A DNA stretch of 64,000 nucleotides from Myxocyprinus asiaticus (taxonomy: Eukaryota; Chordata; Actinopteri; Cypriniformes; Catostomidae). Each line of letters opens with the position of its first letter. The stretch's first letter is position 1. The stretch spans positions 55,378,001-55,442,000 of the forward strand of contig NC_059346.1 in the NCBI RefSeq assembly GCF_019703515.2, given 5' to 3'. The position numbers were made by a program, and so were the translations under genes. The notes beneath the pieces are model-generated. The model did no database searches. It was not told the origin of the DNA and saw nothing but the letters and a program-made list of their open reading frames with translations. Of this stretch, positions 35,635 to 47,300 are shown in pieces.

Positions 35635-35851
35635 TGTAACAGATAAAGGATGAGCAAGGAGGACGCGGGAACCGACTGAACAGTCAACATAAACATTAAT
35701 GATATAAATGAACTTAAAACAAACATAAACAAACACAGACACACATGCAAAGCGGCCGAGTGTGTCTCTCTCTCCCGAACTGGCGTCTCCGGCTGCCCCT
35801 TATCTCACTCTCCCGCTGATCAGCTGATTCAGCACCCTCCACCTCGTCACA
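35635..35851 (-). repeat. LTR (5', - strand)
   Basis: It runs from TGTGACGAGG through TGTGTCTGTGTTTGTTTATG and GTTCAGTCGGTTCCCGC to ATCTGTTACA, followed by the primer-binding site. It closely matches the split LTR at 30666-30771 plus 35250-35340. Confidence 0.7.
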
Positions 35852-36000
35852 ATCAGCATAGCATGTTATCACGGTAAATACGTAGCAGACAGCTTTTATA
35901 TGTAGATCGTTTCTGATTTCTGGCTGTTTTTCGTCGCCAGACATCATGAACACATGTAGACAACAGGAGGAGGACAAGTTTATGTTCTTGCTTATTTAAA

Positions 36001-36330
36001 GCTGAAGTATGTAACTTTTTGGATGTTAAAATACTTTCTCTTATCCCAGCTTAATATGCAGATACAACTATAAGTTAGCCATTCATATATTCATTTTCTT
36101 GAAAATTGTAAACACTGTGTCTCTGTGGCACCACAGAAAATTTCTCTGTTTGAGTGACCCCATCACAAGAGAGACAATAGCACTGACACGACCAATAGCA
36201 TAAATTGGGGGCGGGACTATCTGTTTGTTTGACCAACAGCTGGGGGGAGACTTGGGGGGTAAATCCGAGTAGAGCACTCATTTGCCTATAACAAACTCCA
36301 GCACTGGATCACCACTTATAACACACACAA
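36001..36330. repeat. Dispersed MITE-like repeat
   Basis: GAAGTATGTAACTTTTTGG, ATGTTAAAATACTTTCTCTT and AATTGTAAACACTGTGTCTC are partly shared with 10300-10400. No coding content. Confidence 0.45.
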
Positions 36331-36389
36331 ACGTAATGAAAACTCCTGCTGAAGAATTGGAGATGTTTCTTCTGCATTAGACACATACC

Positions 36390-36850
36390 TGACAAAAGCT
36401 ATTTCAAAAAGTGGTGGGGACATGTCCCACCCGTTCCATTGTAAATGACACCTGTGCTTACAATGAAAGTGAATGGGGCCAATCCGTAAATGTCAAAACA
36501 AGACGTGAAAAAAGTGTTAACATGATTTTGTGTGATAAAATCACTAACTAACCATTTCTGTGTAAAATTAAAACAGCAGAAGTAATGCAAGTGATTGTAC
36601 AAAATTATAAGCTTCACATTTCTTCCTTTAAATCCTCAAAATATTGGCCCCATTCACTTCCATTGTAAGTGCCTCACTGTAACTTTATTTGTTTTTGTTT
36701 TTACTCCTCAAAAATATTTGCTTTTTTTTTTTTTTTAAAGAAAAGGAGGGACAAGTCTAAATTATTTTTTGTGGTAATCAACATTAATGAACAAATGCTG
36801 TTGATTGAACAACTTGTATTGAACCCGAAATGAGTCCTTACCTTATGTAG
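36390..36850. repeat. Dispersed repeat, arm shared with 4960-5230
   Basis: ACAATGAAAGTGAATGGGGC and the later CATTCACTTCCATTGTAAG form an internal inverted repeat. The right part matches 5031-5200. It ends next to the piggyBac insertion. Confidence 0.5.
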
Positions 36851-36856
36851 TCTTAA

Positions 36857-37106
36857 CATTCTGTATACTCCCCTTGTCCTAAGGGTCAAAAATGACCCAC
36901 CTTCACCAAACCCCTAAAATAAAGCAGCTTAATTGAATTTTAAACCCCAAATCTATTTTGCATGAAGAAACAACCTGTCATTCATCACAAACTTATATGT
37001 GGGTTTTACCTCTTCACAGTGCAGAAAGACTCCATTTAATCAGTGGACACCACTCGTTTTTATTACAACAAACCTGTCATAATTGTTTTCTTTACTAAAG
37101 TAGAGG

Positions 37107-37139
<33 letters not shown>

Positions 37140-39528
37140 GCTAAAGGTACTGCATAGGTGTAAACATTAATTGTTTAGCAAGAGATAGCACTTGTATAGC
37201 CTAAGAAAGTAGCAAAAATGTGCGGAAAGTAGTTTTGAATGCATTTTATTGAAGGGAAACAATAACAGTCTTGAACTTTTTTGGCAACATAGTGATATAT
37301 TCTTATATACTGTACAATGAGGAATTCAACTACAAAATACTAGTCTTCTCCCATTTTTTGAACCATTGCCCCCACCCACAAGGTGTATAAACAACAACAA
37401 TAAATAAGAATAAAATAAGATAATAGATACAAAACAAAAACGTGAAGAACATAAATCAGTCAACTCTAAATAGCACATGTAGGACAGTATGCAAGTGTGT
37501 GCGCATGGACATTGCAGATGTATTTGTCACATGTGCAGCACATAGTATTTGTTTTACAGTCTTTCTTTGAGGGGCAGAATTGGCATCTCGTCCTCTTGCC
37601 TGCCCCAGCTGCAGCCTCAGGTGGATCAGGACAAGATTCAGCCCCCTGAACAGCTTTCACAAGCGCTGCAGAGGCTGCTGTGTGGGGGAGGCGCTCCCTT
37701 CTTTGAATGTGTGGGGTTACAAGTGCCTTTCCCAGCTGCTCCAGGAACACCCTCCTTTTGTTCCACTTATCAGGCATCCAGGTAGGGTTGATCTTGTTCC
37801 ATATCACGAAGGCATTGTATGAGGACACATCAATGATGTTATGGAAGATGACCAGGGGCCAGTGGGCAGTCATCCTCCTGCAGCTGTAAGTTCCAATCAC
37901 CTTGTTCAGGTTGTCCATGCCTCCTTTGTTGTGGTTGTAGTCCAGGATAATGGCTGGCTTCCTGTCCTCACGATCACTGATCTCAGCCGTTTTGTGCAGT
38001 GTGCTCAGGAGGACCACATTCTTATTCCTCTTTGGAAGGTAAGAAACTAGTATAGTGGTGGGGGTGAAGGCAAACTTTGATGAGAAGGCCTCTCTCCCCC
38101 TTGTTGCGAGGAGTGCAGGGGGGAGCTCAGGCTTGTTCTTTCTAACTGTGCCAACCATGGTGATCTTCCTCTTCAGGAGCTGCTGGCTGTTCATAAGAGG
38201 TGAAGAAATTGTCACACGTGACATTGTGCCCCCTCAGTCCATCTGTCACATCAAGCACAACCTGCATCCCCTGGTTCTTCTCCGGGCCTCCACTGGTCGG
38301 CTTCCCTGTGTAGACTTGCATCTTCCAAGCGTAGCTGGATTGTGCATCACAGGCCACCCATGTCTTGATGCCATACTTTGCTGGCTTGCTGGGCACATGC
38401 TGCCGGAAAGGACAGCGACCTTTTGACAAAAAAGATTACTATCAGTAATTAGTATCAGTGTCACAGAAAACAATCACATAAATCAATGATATTAAAGCAA
38501 TACATAATAAAATTAACAGTGAAAATCACTTACATTACAGATATGAAAATAAAAATGTACCTCTGAATGGAACAGTTGCTCATCCACTGTTACTTCAGGC
38601 CCAGGGTTGTAGAGGTATGGCAGACGCTCCACCCACTTCTCCCAGACATCTCTTATGGCCGCCAGTTTGTCTCTCACACGTCTTGCAGGTCTTGACTCAC
38701 GGTTATCAAATCGTAGCATTCTTGGAAAAGTGTGAAAGACTTTCAGTGGCATCGTGGCACGGAAAATCGCCCTTCCACTCTCTGCATCCCAGAGACTACA
38801 TGTGGCCTCACCTCGGGACCTATACATACCCTCTAAGATTAGCAGCCCTATGTAGGCACGCAGGTCAATCTCATCCATCCTTTTCCAGTTGTCTCCGTAT
38901 TTACGGAAACCCTCCAAATTTGTCATCTCTTGGATTATTTTTTCGATGGCTGGTGTGATGAACATGAAGAATGTCCTGGGTATGGGCAACTGCATGTCTT
39001 GTGGGCCCTGGGGTCATCTTTATGACATTTTGTGCTGCCATCCTGCCCTGGTTGTCATATGGTGACAAGGACCATGTTATTTTGCTGTTCTTTGACAAAA
39101 ATGTCTCTCTTTCAGCTTGGGGGATTTCTTCTTCATCTGAAGATGATGCATCGTGCTCTGGGTTGTATTCTTCCCCATCTTCTTCTTCAGATACCTCCTC
39201 CTCTTCTAAATCATTGTTCTCTTGTTCCTCCTGGACATCTGAAAAAATAAGATCTATATGTGCACTCATGGCTTCAGCAAAGAGAGAACTGGGGGTACTG
39301 TCATTTGCAGCACCTTTATAGCCTCTGACTGCATTCCCCATTAGTAAATAATGCTTTCAAGAAATGTTTATTTTGTCTGAAATTTAGTTTATTTTGTCTG
39401 AAATTGTTTTTATTTTGTCTGTGAACTTGAGTCATGTGTGGGGTCGTGGAGGGGAGATGCTGCACATGCACAAGAAAGTTTTAGTTTTGTCTGAGTTCAA
39501 TCAGTAGCACACATAATCTCAATTTCTC

Positions 39529-39566
<38 letters not shown>

Positions 39567-39820
39567 TCTTTGTGGTTTTTGTGGTGTGTAAATGATTTTA
39601 TAACTGCTGGGTCAAAAATGACCCTAAGACAATCTTTGTACCCTGGTGGTGTACAGCTTTCATGGAAATATGAACAAAGGCAATGTTTCACTTTTTCTAA
39701 TGTTGGGGTCACTCTAGGAAAAGTCATCAAATTTCAAGTTGAAAAAAAATAATTTAGCTGGTTTTCTCTGCTGGTAAACATAGTGGCGGGTCATTTTTGA
39801 CCCTTAAGACAACACAAGAG
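36857..39820 (-). mobile_element. piggyBac-type transposon
   Basis: TTAA target copies lie at 36853-36856 and 39821-39824. Near the ends, AAGGGTCAAAAATGACCC occurs at the left and its complement at the right. The transposase on the - strand is of the PGBD4 type. It is inserted between ZPAX-like exons E and F. Confidence 0.85.
37466..39341 (-). pseudogene. piggyBac (PGBD4-like) transposase, frameshifted
   Basis: The N-terminus is acidic (EEEEVSEEEDGEEYNPEHDA). The catalytic core follows, with EVTVDEQLF, HNVTCDNFFTS and NKGGMDNLNKV carrying the three catalytic aspartates. At the end is a cysteine-rich zinc finger (CQFCPSKKDCKTNTMCCTCD). The protein is spread over four frames, with shifts near 38990, 38580 and 38190. 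Between 38574 and 38430 a stretch with GTACAT and AAAG borders may be a short intron or an insertion. All three aspartates are kept, so decay is fairly recent. Confidence 0.85.
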
Positions 39821-39917
39821 TTAAGGGGGAATTTTGTTTACAACAAAAAATGTTTTAATGACAGAGGATACTTCAGCTACATTAACTTCATGAGCGTGCT
39901 CACACACACACACTTAC

Positions 39918-39986
39918 CACAGCGGCCGGGGTTACCCACTCCATGCCTATGTGAATATCTGTAGGCAACTGTTTAAGCACAGACAC
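39918..39986 (-). pseudogene. ZPAX-like exon E
   Basis: Twenty-three codons between CCCCTAG and GTAAGT read VSVLKQLPTDIHIGMEWVTP and AAV, phase 0 to phase 0. The segment directly continues exon D and precedes exon F in the expected protein order. Confidence 0.6.
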
Positions 39987-40578
39987 CTAGGGGACAGAAA
40001 AAGCATTATAAATTGTATTTTTAAATGCAACATTATGATTAAATTCAGCAGAGATAATGCAGCAGAATAATTTTGCACAGACAGTTGCACACAGGATAAC
40101 AGATTATGGGTGAATCTCATGAAGAAACGCCCAGGTCATATTTCACCACAAAATAAAAATACAAATATGACATTTTATTTATCATAAACAAAATTAGGTC
40201 TGTTTTTAGGACTATACATTTTTTTTTACATTGTGACATTATTTTCAAAACAACTAAGCATCACCCCATCACTCTCACTCATTACTGTAATTACTGTAAT
40301 ACAGTAATAAAATCATCTTAAGCAGAAATATTCATATTTAATTTTTTATTAAAATCAGATAAATTTATGGCAGTAGAACAAACACTAGCATGATTTTTTC
40401 ACTTAACAGTAGGAGATACAAACATGGTACAAACATTTCTGCAAAATAAAATTGCTTAATGCAAAATATTATTTCTGATTTTCTTTCTTTTGATTTTGGA
40501 GTGAAATATGACCCTGAAGTTTCCTTACAGTGTTTTGAGAGATTCACCCTTATGTTCACATAAAATATAAAAGACTCA
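39987..40578. other. ZPAX-like intron D/E, no gene
   Basis: AT-rich, no element ends recognised. The 40365-40676 open frame overlaps exon D in another frame and is not real. Confidence 0.3.
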
Positions 40579-40628
40579 TTCCATCTCCATGTGGAACTCG
40601 CAGATGAGTTCCCGAGGCCCCCACGGGA
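40579..40628 (-). pseudogene. ZPAX-like exon D with broken splice donor
   Basis: It reads PWGPRELICEFHMEME, a motif seen at the start of ZPAX repeat units. The donor position reads GGAA|TGAGTC, exactly a GTGAGTC consensus lacking its G, so translation would run into TGA. The next exon (E) continues the protein sequence naturally, which supports a recent donor loss. Confidence 0.55.
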
Positions 40629-40696
40629 CTTGAAGAGGGCAGGTGAGCAATAAAGGGTAGGATTTCTCCTCCTCATTAAAGTACTGATTTACATAC

Positions 40697-40725
40697 CACA
40701 CCAGTACCCGAAATTCAGACTCCCT
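40697..40725 (-). pseudogene. ZPAX-like exon C (short)
   Basis: A short stretch after GGTTACAG reads RESEFRVLV before GTATGT, the closing strand of the ZP-N-like unit started in exon B. Its phase does not join cleanly to exon D, so either a base has been lost or the boundary is wrong. Confidence 0.45.
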
Positions 40726-40901
40726 CTGTAACCACAAACAACTAGTTACTGCTAACTATGGTGCTCTCAGGTATTTAATTAAAAACAATACCATAACAAA
40801 TAATACTGTGGCACATAACGCATTTGCAAGGCTGCCTTTTCTCAAGAATTTAGCTCAAATCTACTGCACATTTTGGTTCTCCTTTCTTAATTGCATCGTA
40901 C

Positions 40902-41026
40902 CTGGTTCTCCACCAGACAGGCCAAGTAGCACACACACAGTAGCAGGTCACCCCAGGAGTCAAACCCAATGGTGTAACCACACTCTGCTGCCCACTGACC
41001 AGAAACTTTACGGACCTCAGAGCCTC
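40902..41026 (-). pseudogene. ZPAX-like exon B
   Basis: The exon starts after CTCGCAG and ends at a GTACGA donor. It reads GSEVRKVSGQWAAECGYTIG and FDSWGDLLLCVCYLACLVEN. The CGY followed by a second Cys in a strand is characteristic of ZP-N-like repeats in egg-coat proteins. It is open throughout. Confidence 0.65.
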
Positions 41027-41271
41027 CTGCGAGAGGAACAGTGGAAACATACGGTATCAAATTAATCATTTCAGGCAACATAAATGAGTGAATTGGGGAA
41101 ATCTGGGACATTGGGCAAAGTGGGACATCAAGTGTTGGGGTGACATCACAAACTGAATAAGATAAATGTGCAATAAAATTCCCACATTACACTTATTCAC
41201 CCACACGTCATGTTTCAAACCATGACAAACTCATATTCAGGTTTTTTTTTTATATACAGGAAACTGAATAC

Positions 41272-41351
41272 CTTGGACATCAAACCGAAATGTGGAGCCA
41301 AGGAACCTTGAACTGAGTGACAGCCAGAAATGAGGATCATGGCACTCTGTC
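41272..41351 (-). pseudogene. ZPAX-like exon A
   Basis: Bounded by TTTTTCAG and GTATTC, it reads TECHDPHFWLSLSSRFLGST and FRFDVQ with one spare base at each end. Cys-led strand patterns like this begin the repeated ZP-N-like units of ZPAX proteins. The phase fits exon B exactly. Confidence 0.6.
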
Positions 41352-42420
41352 CTGAAAAATACATGACAAATAAACAAACAAAATTAATATTATATGACCA
41401 TTTATTGTTCATGATCAAAGTGTCTGTACAATACATTAAACCATTTCCAGTATGTGTTTACCAATAGGTATGGAGTCAGGGACAGAGCTAGGACATAAAC
41501 CAAACAAAACAAACCATACAAAAAAAAAAATACAAAAGGGAATGTTTAATTTAGATTTACGTGTCCTATTTACAGTTTAGATATAACGAAAGAATAATTA
41601 AGACATCAGAGAGACTATCACAACAGAACAACAAGGGAGAGAATCTGATATTGTGATATTGCTAAACTTTCATTATTGGAGACAGAAACAAAACTCACCA
41701 TAAACAAGTCATATAATACATGACCATTGTACAAAATAAACGCAAACTGTATATTTTAGTAAATCGGATTCTTTTCTAAACAAGTCAACAGAGAAAGCAT
41801 CCAAATCTATGCCACTGTGAAATAAAAACAAATCATGCTCTGGAGAACATACAGATTATGAATATTAATTGAGTCATACAGACATTGCTCCTTGGGCGTC
41901 CTGTCAAAGAGCTTAATTCATATTCATGAGCCAAGTCTTCTCTAGTGGGATTCGATTTTCTGCAGCTGGTTAACGCCTACTTATCAGTGTCTACTTTTCA
42001 TTGGTTAGACCAACTGGTTAGTGCATTAGTATTCATGAGTGAAGCCCACCTTTAGCAGCATTTGTAAATTACACACTATGATAACTTTCATTAATAACTT
42101 TAACAATCATTATTACTTTGCAGAACGAATTACATATCATTAGGTAGAATTCATCCACATAGTTATGACAGTCATGAATGTTTATTACATATTTTAATCA
42201 AGCAATAAGGCATGAGAGGCCGCCCTTAGTCAGCCGTGACAATATTCAAAATATGGCACAATCTCGAGTGCCTTATTGCTTTTATAAAATGGTCATCGCA
42301 TAATAAAAATATTAAGGACACAAATATACATTACAATTTTCTATTTTTTAAGTAAAATCATTAAATGCCATTCTTCTGCCAGAAAATATAGTCCCTTACA
42401 GTAAATAGTAAACAGACACT
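41352..42420. other. Region upstream of ZPAX-like exon A
   Basis: A signal-peptide exon for the - strand gene was sought here and not found. The sequence is AT-rich with no clear elements. Confidence 0.3.
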
Positions 42421-43450
42421 ATGTCCAAATATCCATACTTCCCTACTACATAGTATGCCAATGGAGTAGTATGTTAGAATTCACAGTATTCATGAAGCAG
42501 TGAGTGAGAAATACCCGGATGACCTACTATTTCTGGGGAGATTTTGAAGTGCGGATTGACTGGACACCCAACGATCCCATAATCCCTCGGGATCTGAGGC
42601 GATGTCACGTTCAAAACACTGGATTTATAGGAACGGCAGTGAACCGCAAAGTGGACGGTTCTTCTCAACTGTAATGCTGCGTTCCATTCAAGTCAGATGT
42701 GGGATATTCATCTTGATATCTCCGATCTCCAACCATAAATGCATTCCATTGCCAGATGCTCGGAAGATGACGTTTAAGGAACCAAAACTCCAATGCTCCC
42801 GTTAGATTAGCAGGTGTTTGACTGTCACTAGAGATGTCTCCTAACAACCCAATTCAGAAACAATCTGCAATGGTAGCATTTGTGCTACAGGTGTACGATT
42901 ATCAAAATAGAGTACAATTTACCATGTTTTGAACACTTGCTACTCTGCTAACGTTTGTTAAACATGCTTTAATATCATGTAATGTAGGAACTTTGACTCA
43001 TTTATCAAAATTATTTAATAAAAGTGAATGTTTATCACTTATTTTGTGTATCTTCCTGGGTGCCGACATGTTTGTGTGACGACAGGCACCTGCATCTAAG
43101 TTAAAAATTTCCGCACGACTTTCCAAATTGGAATTACGACTTCAAGTGGCGTTCCATTGCACTTTTCCTAGTAGGAAGTTGGAAAATCCGACTTTCCGAG
43201 TTGAATGAAACGCAAAATAAGTGCTATATATACCAAGATAATTGGTCCTTGTCCTTAAACTTAAAAGTTTAACAAAACTAGAGCAGATCGTTTTCGCGGT
43301 TGTTGTTCTTACGTCATATACTCGGGTCACGAGACAATGCCCACGTCCCTGGATGAAGTATGACCGAAATCTATTCATACTACTTGCATGCATACCTAAA
43401 AGAACATACTGTTTTGCCGGCAGATAAGTGCGTCCTTCATCAAATACAGT
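42420..43450. repeat. MITE with a second MITE inside
   Basis: The outer element has CCCTACTACATAGTATGCC at the left and GCGTCCTTCATCAAATACAG-TACATACTGTGAC at the right. The inner one is at 42673-43217, with TGCTGCGTTCCATTCAAGTC and its approximate complement GAGTTGAATGAAACGCAAA. Neither encodes protein. Confidence 0.55.
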
Positions 43451-43835
43451 ACATACTGTGACAGTACGCAGCGAGAACGTTGCTAAAAAACAAGAATAAC
43501 GGTCAGCTATGGGTGCTGGAGTGATACAAATAGACGTTCTGTAAAGAGGTCAGAGCTGTGATTTATTATGAATAAAGCACTGCTGCTGACCAATCAGCAT
43601 CCAGTACCAGAACTATCCATTTTATAATGTTTTTGAAAATTCATAAACTTGTAATTTTATATAACTGATCCGTTTAGCATCGTATTATGTTTTAAATGGC
43701 TGATTGATGAAAGTTATTATAAGTGTTGCCAAATTATTTTGTTGATGTTATATAGTCAGTACTGCCAGAGATCTTTTATAGAGGAACTCTAGTTTAACTG
43801 TCAATGGACTCTTTTCACACGTCCGTGTTTTGGTT

Positions 43836-43837
<2 letters not shown>

Positions 43838-43866
<29 letters not shown>

Positions 43867-43880
43867 TTTTTTATTTTTTT
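43838..43880. repeat. (TTTA)n and nearby (CAAA)n microsatellites
   Basis: TTTA units at 43838-43873 and CAAA units at 43953-43975, shortly upstream of the fis1 promoter. Confidence 0.8.
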
Positions 43881-44204
43881 GCTTACACATTTGCTCCAAC
43901 TTCAAAAGAAAATGCCAATATTAAATTTTTACAACTTTCCAAATGAAAAAAACAAACAAACAAACAAACAAACAAAAACAAAAACATTAGAGGGCGATGG
44001 ATTACGACATTCAGAAGAGAGAAGCTTACAAAATTACTGTCACTCTCTCCATAGCTGTATCAGAAACCTCACATCTGTGGTAACTCGTTTGTTAAAACTA
44101 ATTGCAGAGAAATATAATGCAAACTATAATGTCAATGATTTAACCTAATTATTAATAATAAAAACTAAATAATAATAATAAAAAAATGGCTAAATAAGGC
44201 GGAA

Positions 44205-44278
44205 TCGCGTCATCACAGTCTCTGAAAAAGGTTCAACCACGGAGCTTCCGGTGTAAACACATCACTGTTTCCGCTATC
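44205..44278 (+). promoter_or_regulatory. fis1 proximal promoter/5' UTR with ETS-type site
   Basis: Just upstream of the start is CTTCCGG at 44245-44251, the core bound by ETS/GABP (NRF-2) factors that commonly drives nuclear genes for mitochondrial proteins. There is also GCGTCATCAC at about 44206-44215. No TATA box is seen. The transcription start is not known from sequence alone. Confidence 0.4.
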
Positions 44279-44323
44279 ATGGAGGCTGTTGTTGGTGAGG
44301 TTGTCGCTCCAGAGGACTTGGAG
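44279..44323 (+). CDS. fis1: fis1 coding exon 1
   Basis: This exon codes for the first 15 residues (MEAVVGEVVAPEDLE) and ends in phase 0 at a GTAATT donor. The N-terminal arm of FIS1 precedes the TPR bundle. Confidence 0.93.
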
Positions 44324-47300
44324 GTAATTTGCAGTCTTTTCTAATGTCTATCTGAAATGCTTCCTGTTGAAAATGAATTGACATGTGTGAACACTTCTCT
44401 GAATGAGGGTGATTGTTCCCAAATCTGCCAACTGTCCCATCAAACCTCAGTATTACTGAGCATCACGCTCATATTTGGCCCGATGATCGTAGACAGGTTG
44501 TCGACTTTATATTATTTTGATTTTCAGAAATTCGGGGAGAAATACAAGGCAGAGTTGGCGAAGGGGTGTGTTTCTAAAGACACTCAGTTCGAGTATGCGT
44601 GGTGTCTGATTAGGAGCAAACACTCGGAGGACATCAAGAAAGGAATCGTGATGCTCGATGGTAACTAATACATGAGTTCAATGAGAAAGTTAAATTTTGC
44701 TCAGCAGAGTCAGATATGGAAGATCATTAGTGTGCAAAGATCATTATTGGCTGTCATGTCCTGACGACGACATTTTATTTGCTTGTAGGAAGGTCTTCTC
44801 AAGTTGAGTTATCTTAAATGAATAGTTCACCCCAAAATGAAAATTCTCTCATCATTTACTCACCCTCATGCCATTCCAGATGTGTATGACTTTCTTTCTT
44901 CTGCTGAATACAAACAAAGATTTTTAAAAGAGTTTTTCAGCTCTGTTGGTCCTCACAATGCAAGTGTATGGTGACCAGACCTCAGATTAGGGCTGTCACA
45001 ATTAAAATGTTTTAGGGGCTTCACAGTTATGACGATTAATTCTATGTTTTAGGGGTTTCAAGATTATGATGATTAATTGTATGTTTTAGGGGTTTCAAGA
45101 TTATGACGATTAAATGCCTGTTTTAGGGGTTTCACGATTATGACTAGTGCCCGACCAATATATCGGTCAGCCGATATTATCTTTTCCCCAATATTTCGGT
45201 ATCGGTGTATATTTTACCGATATGCGCCGATATGAAAACTTTTTTTCAGAACATATAATGCAGAAAACAATACTTTAGAATTAGTGTCATAGTGTAGTTT
45301 GTCCAGCAGAGCACGCTCCGACTCCATTGTTTACAGAGCTGACTCTGAGCTGACGGTGGCTCTGCAGACAGGGCGGAGTTAAACTGTGTGGATTTGAGTG
45401 ATCTCTTCTCATTAAATTGCTAACTAGTTTGTGAATTACATACTGGAAAGTTAATAAAAAACTACCCCATCATTTTATATAACTAATATAATGTTAACCC
45501 TGTCCCTGACAACCATGTCACTCATGTTTATCACATCTGTTTGCTGTTAACCAGCTGTAGTTTGTCAGTGCAGTCAGTAATGTAGCAGATTGAAAGGTAA
45601 ACATCAGAGCACCTTTTTGCAGCTCAGCAGACAACGGTGCAGTGGTGGTTTGTGTGTGGTGAGTGTTGATTTCACGCTACGCTGTTACCTAGTTGGTGAG
45701 ACAATGCTGGAAAGTAAATAAAGTCCATCTTTTACTCTCTGTGACAATGAGCTTATAGGTAACTAGCTAACCACATAGCTACTTTCATTGTTGTCAGCTG
45801 AGTGGAAGCTAATGAGTAAACATGTATTCACCAAACTGTTTTGTTTAAGATTCAAAGTTTGGTAAACCCTTCAACCACACAATTCCAGTTGTTGCATTTA
45901 TAAAATGTACTATTTAAAAGTCTGGTTTTCCGGACATTAAAATAGGATGCTTAATAAAAGTAGATTTAATAAATAGTATATTTGCCCTGTGTAAATAATA
46001 ATATATAGGAACTGTATCTAAAATAAATGAGGGGTGATACATACTAATACAACAGGCTGGAAAAACAGACATTTATTCATTTTAATATCCTATATATATA
46101 TTTTGAATGTGTTGAAACTTGACACCGGGTGACGCACCGTTAGAACGGTTTCATGCTGAAGAGCCACTTAAAAGTAGGTTTTTTTTTCTCTCTCTCGTAA
46201 ATGTAAATGAGTGTAAATGCCAACACCATCATATATGTCGAAAGGACTGATGCCTGTCAACCAAAACATGAGCTCATTGATGTCATTAAATATCAGTCTG
46301 CTTTTTTATTCCATCAGTTACTTCTGGTCGGAGGCTGCCTTATATATTTAGTTTATAATGTAGGGTTACGTCCTACATAAATTTCATGGTGCAATGCTCA
46401 AATATTTAGTAGTGCATAAATTTTGACTTAGTGCCCATTTACGCCACAACTAGGCTAAGTTGTAATGTAAGTATAGCTGGTGCAACCGGCCCCTGATGTT
46501 TATTTAGCTATTTATTTTATTTTTATTTATTCTTTATTTTAATGGTCAGCCGTCGACTGATACTAAACAGTATTTATGTTTATTTAGCTATTTATTTTAT
46601 TTAAATGTATTCTTTATTTTAATGGTCAGCCATTGATTGATACTAAACAGTACTGATGTTTATTTAGCTATTTATTTTATTTAAATGTATTCTTTATTTT
46701 AATGGTCAGCCATTGACTGATACTAAACAGTACTGATGTTTATTTAGCTATTTATTTTATTTAAATTTATTCTTTATTTTAATGGTCAGCCATTGACTGA
46801 TACTAAACAGTACTGATGTTTATTTAGCTATTTATTTTATTTAAATTTATTCTTTATTTTAATGGTCAGCCATTGACTGATACTAAACAGTACTGATGTT
46901 TATTTAGCTATTTATTTTATTTAAATTTATTCTTTATTTTAATGGTCAGCCATTGACTGATACTAAACAGTACTGATGTTTATTTAGCTATTTATTTTAT
47001 TTTTATTTATTCTTTATTTTAATGGTCAGCATTTGACTGATACTAAACAGTACTGATGTTTATTTAGCTATTTATTTAATTTAAATTGATTCTTTATTTT
47101 AATGGTCAGCCATTGACTGGTACTAAACAGTACTGGTGTTAATTAAGCTATTTATTGTATTTTTATTCTTTATTTAAATGGTCAGCATTTGACTGATACT
47201 AAACAGTACTGATGTTTATTTAGCTATTTATTTAATTTAAATGTATTCTTTATTTTAATGGTCAGCCATTGACTGATACTAAACAGTACTGGTGTTAATT

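Larger units (their letters stand above)
30666..35851 (-). mobile_element. Small non-autonomous LTR element split by L1
   Basis: On the - strand the order is: 5' LTR (35851-35635), primer-binding site TGGTGCCAAAACACGGG (about 35633-35617), a roughly 290-bp repetitive internal region, and 3' LTR (about 35340-35250 plus 30771-30666). The LTR starts TGTGACGAGG and ends CTGTTACA. Flanks are ATCAA (30661-30665) and ATCAG (35852-35856), a 5-bp target duplication with one mismatch. Without the L1 the element is only about 0.7 kb and encodes no enzyme. Confidence 0.7.
18076..41351 (-). pseudogene. ZPAX-like zona pellucida (egg-coat) gene remnant
   Basis: A series of - strand exons between 41351 and 18076 encodes segments typical of teleost ZPAX-like egg-envelope glycoproteins, which are secreted proteins that polymerise through a C-terminal ZP module. 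Recognisable blocks are ECHDPHFWLSLSSRFL, CGYTIGFDSWGDLLL, PWGPRELICEFHMEME, VSVLKQLPTDIHIGMEW, VELVSATIMYKIKQTLLTVD, EWSLYVGGMRLEWELVEMGG and YDGDHVIYRNEV (start of the ZP module). Phases match between several neighbouring exons. Lesions: the donors after 40579 and 30101 are mutated (TGAGTC and ATAAGT in place of GT), there is a frameshift in the 30101-30329 exon, and stops in the 20037-20175 exon. The exons expected between 23736 and 20614 are missing, with Tc1 elements in their place. The first exon and signal peptide were not found. Probably a pseudogene; assembly errors are the alternative. Confidence 0.65.

Noticed and set aside
35222..35653. Overlapping ORFs on both strands in the GC-rich region
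   Set aside because: Repetitive low-complexity peptide from the internal region of a small LTR element, open on both strands because of base composition.
44357..44668. 103-residue ORF as a separate gene
   Set aside because: Its C-terminal half is fis1 exon 2; the upstream part is intron read-through.
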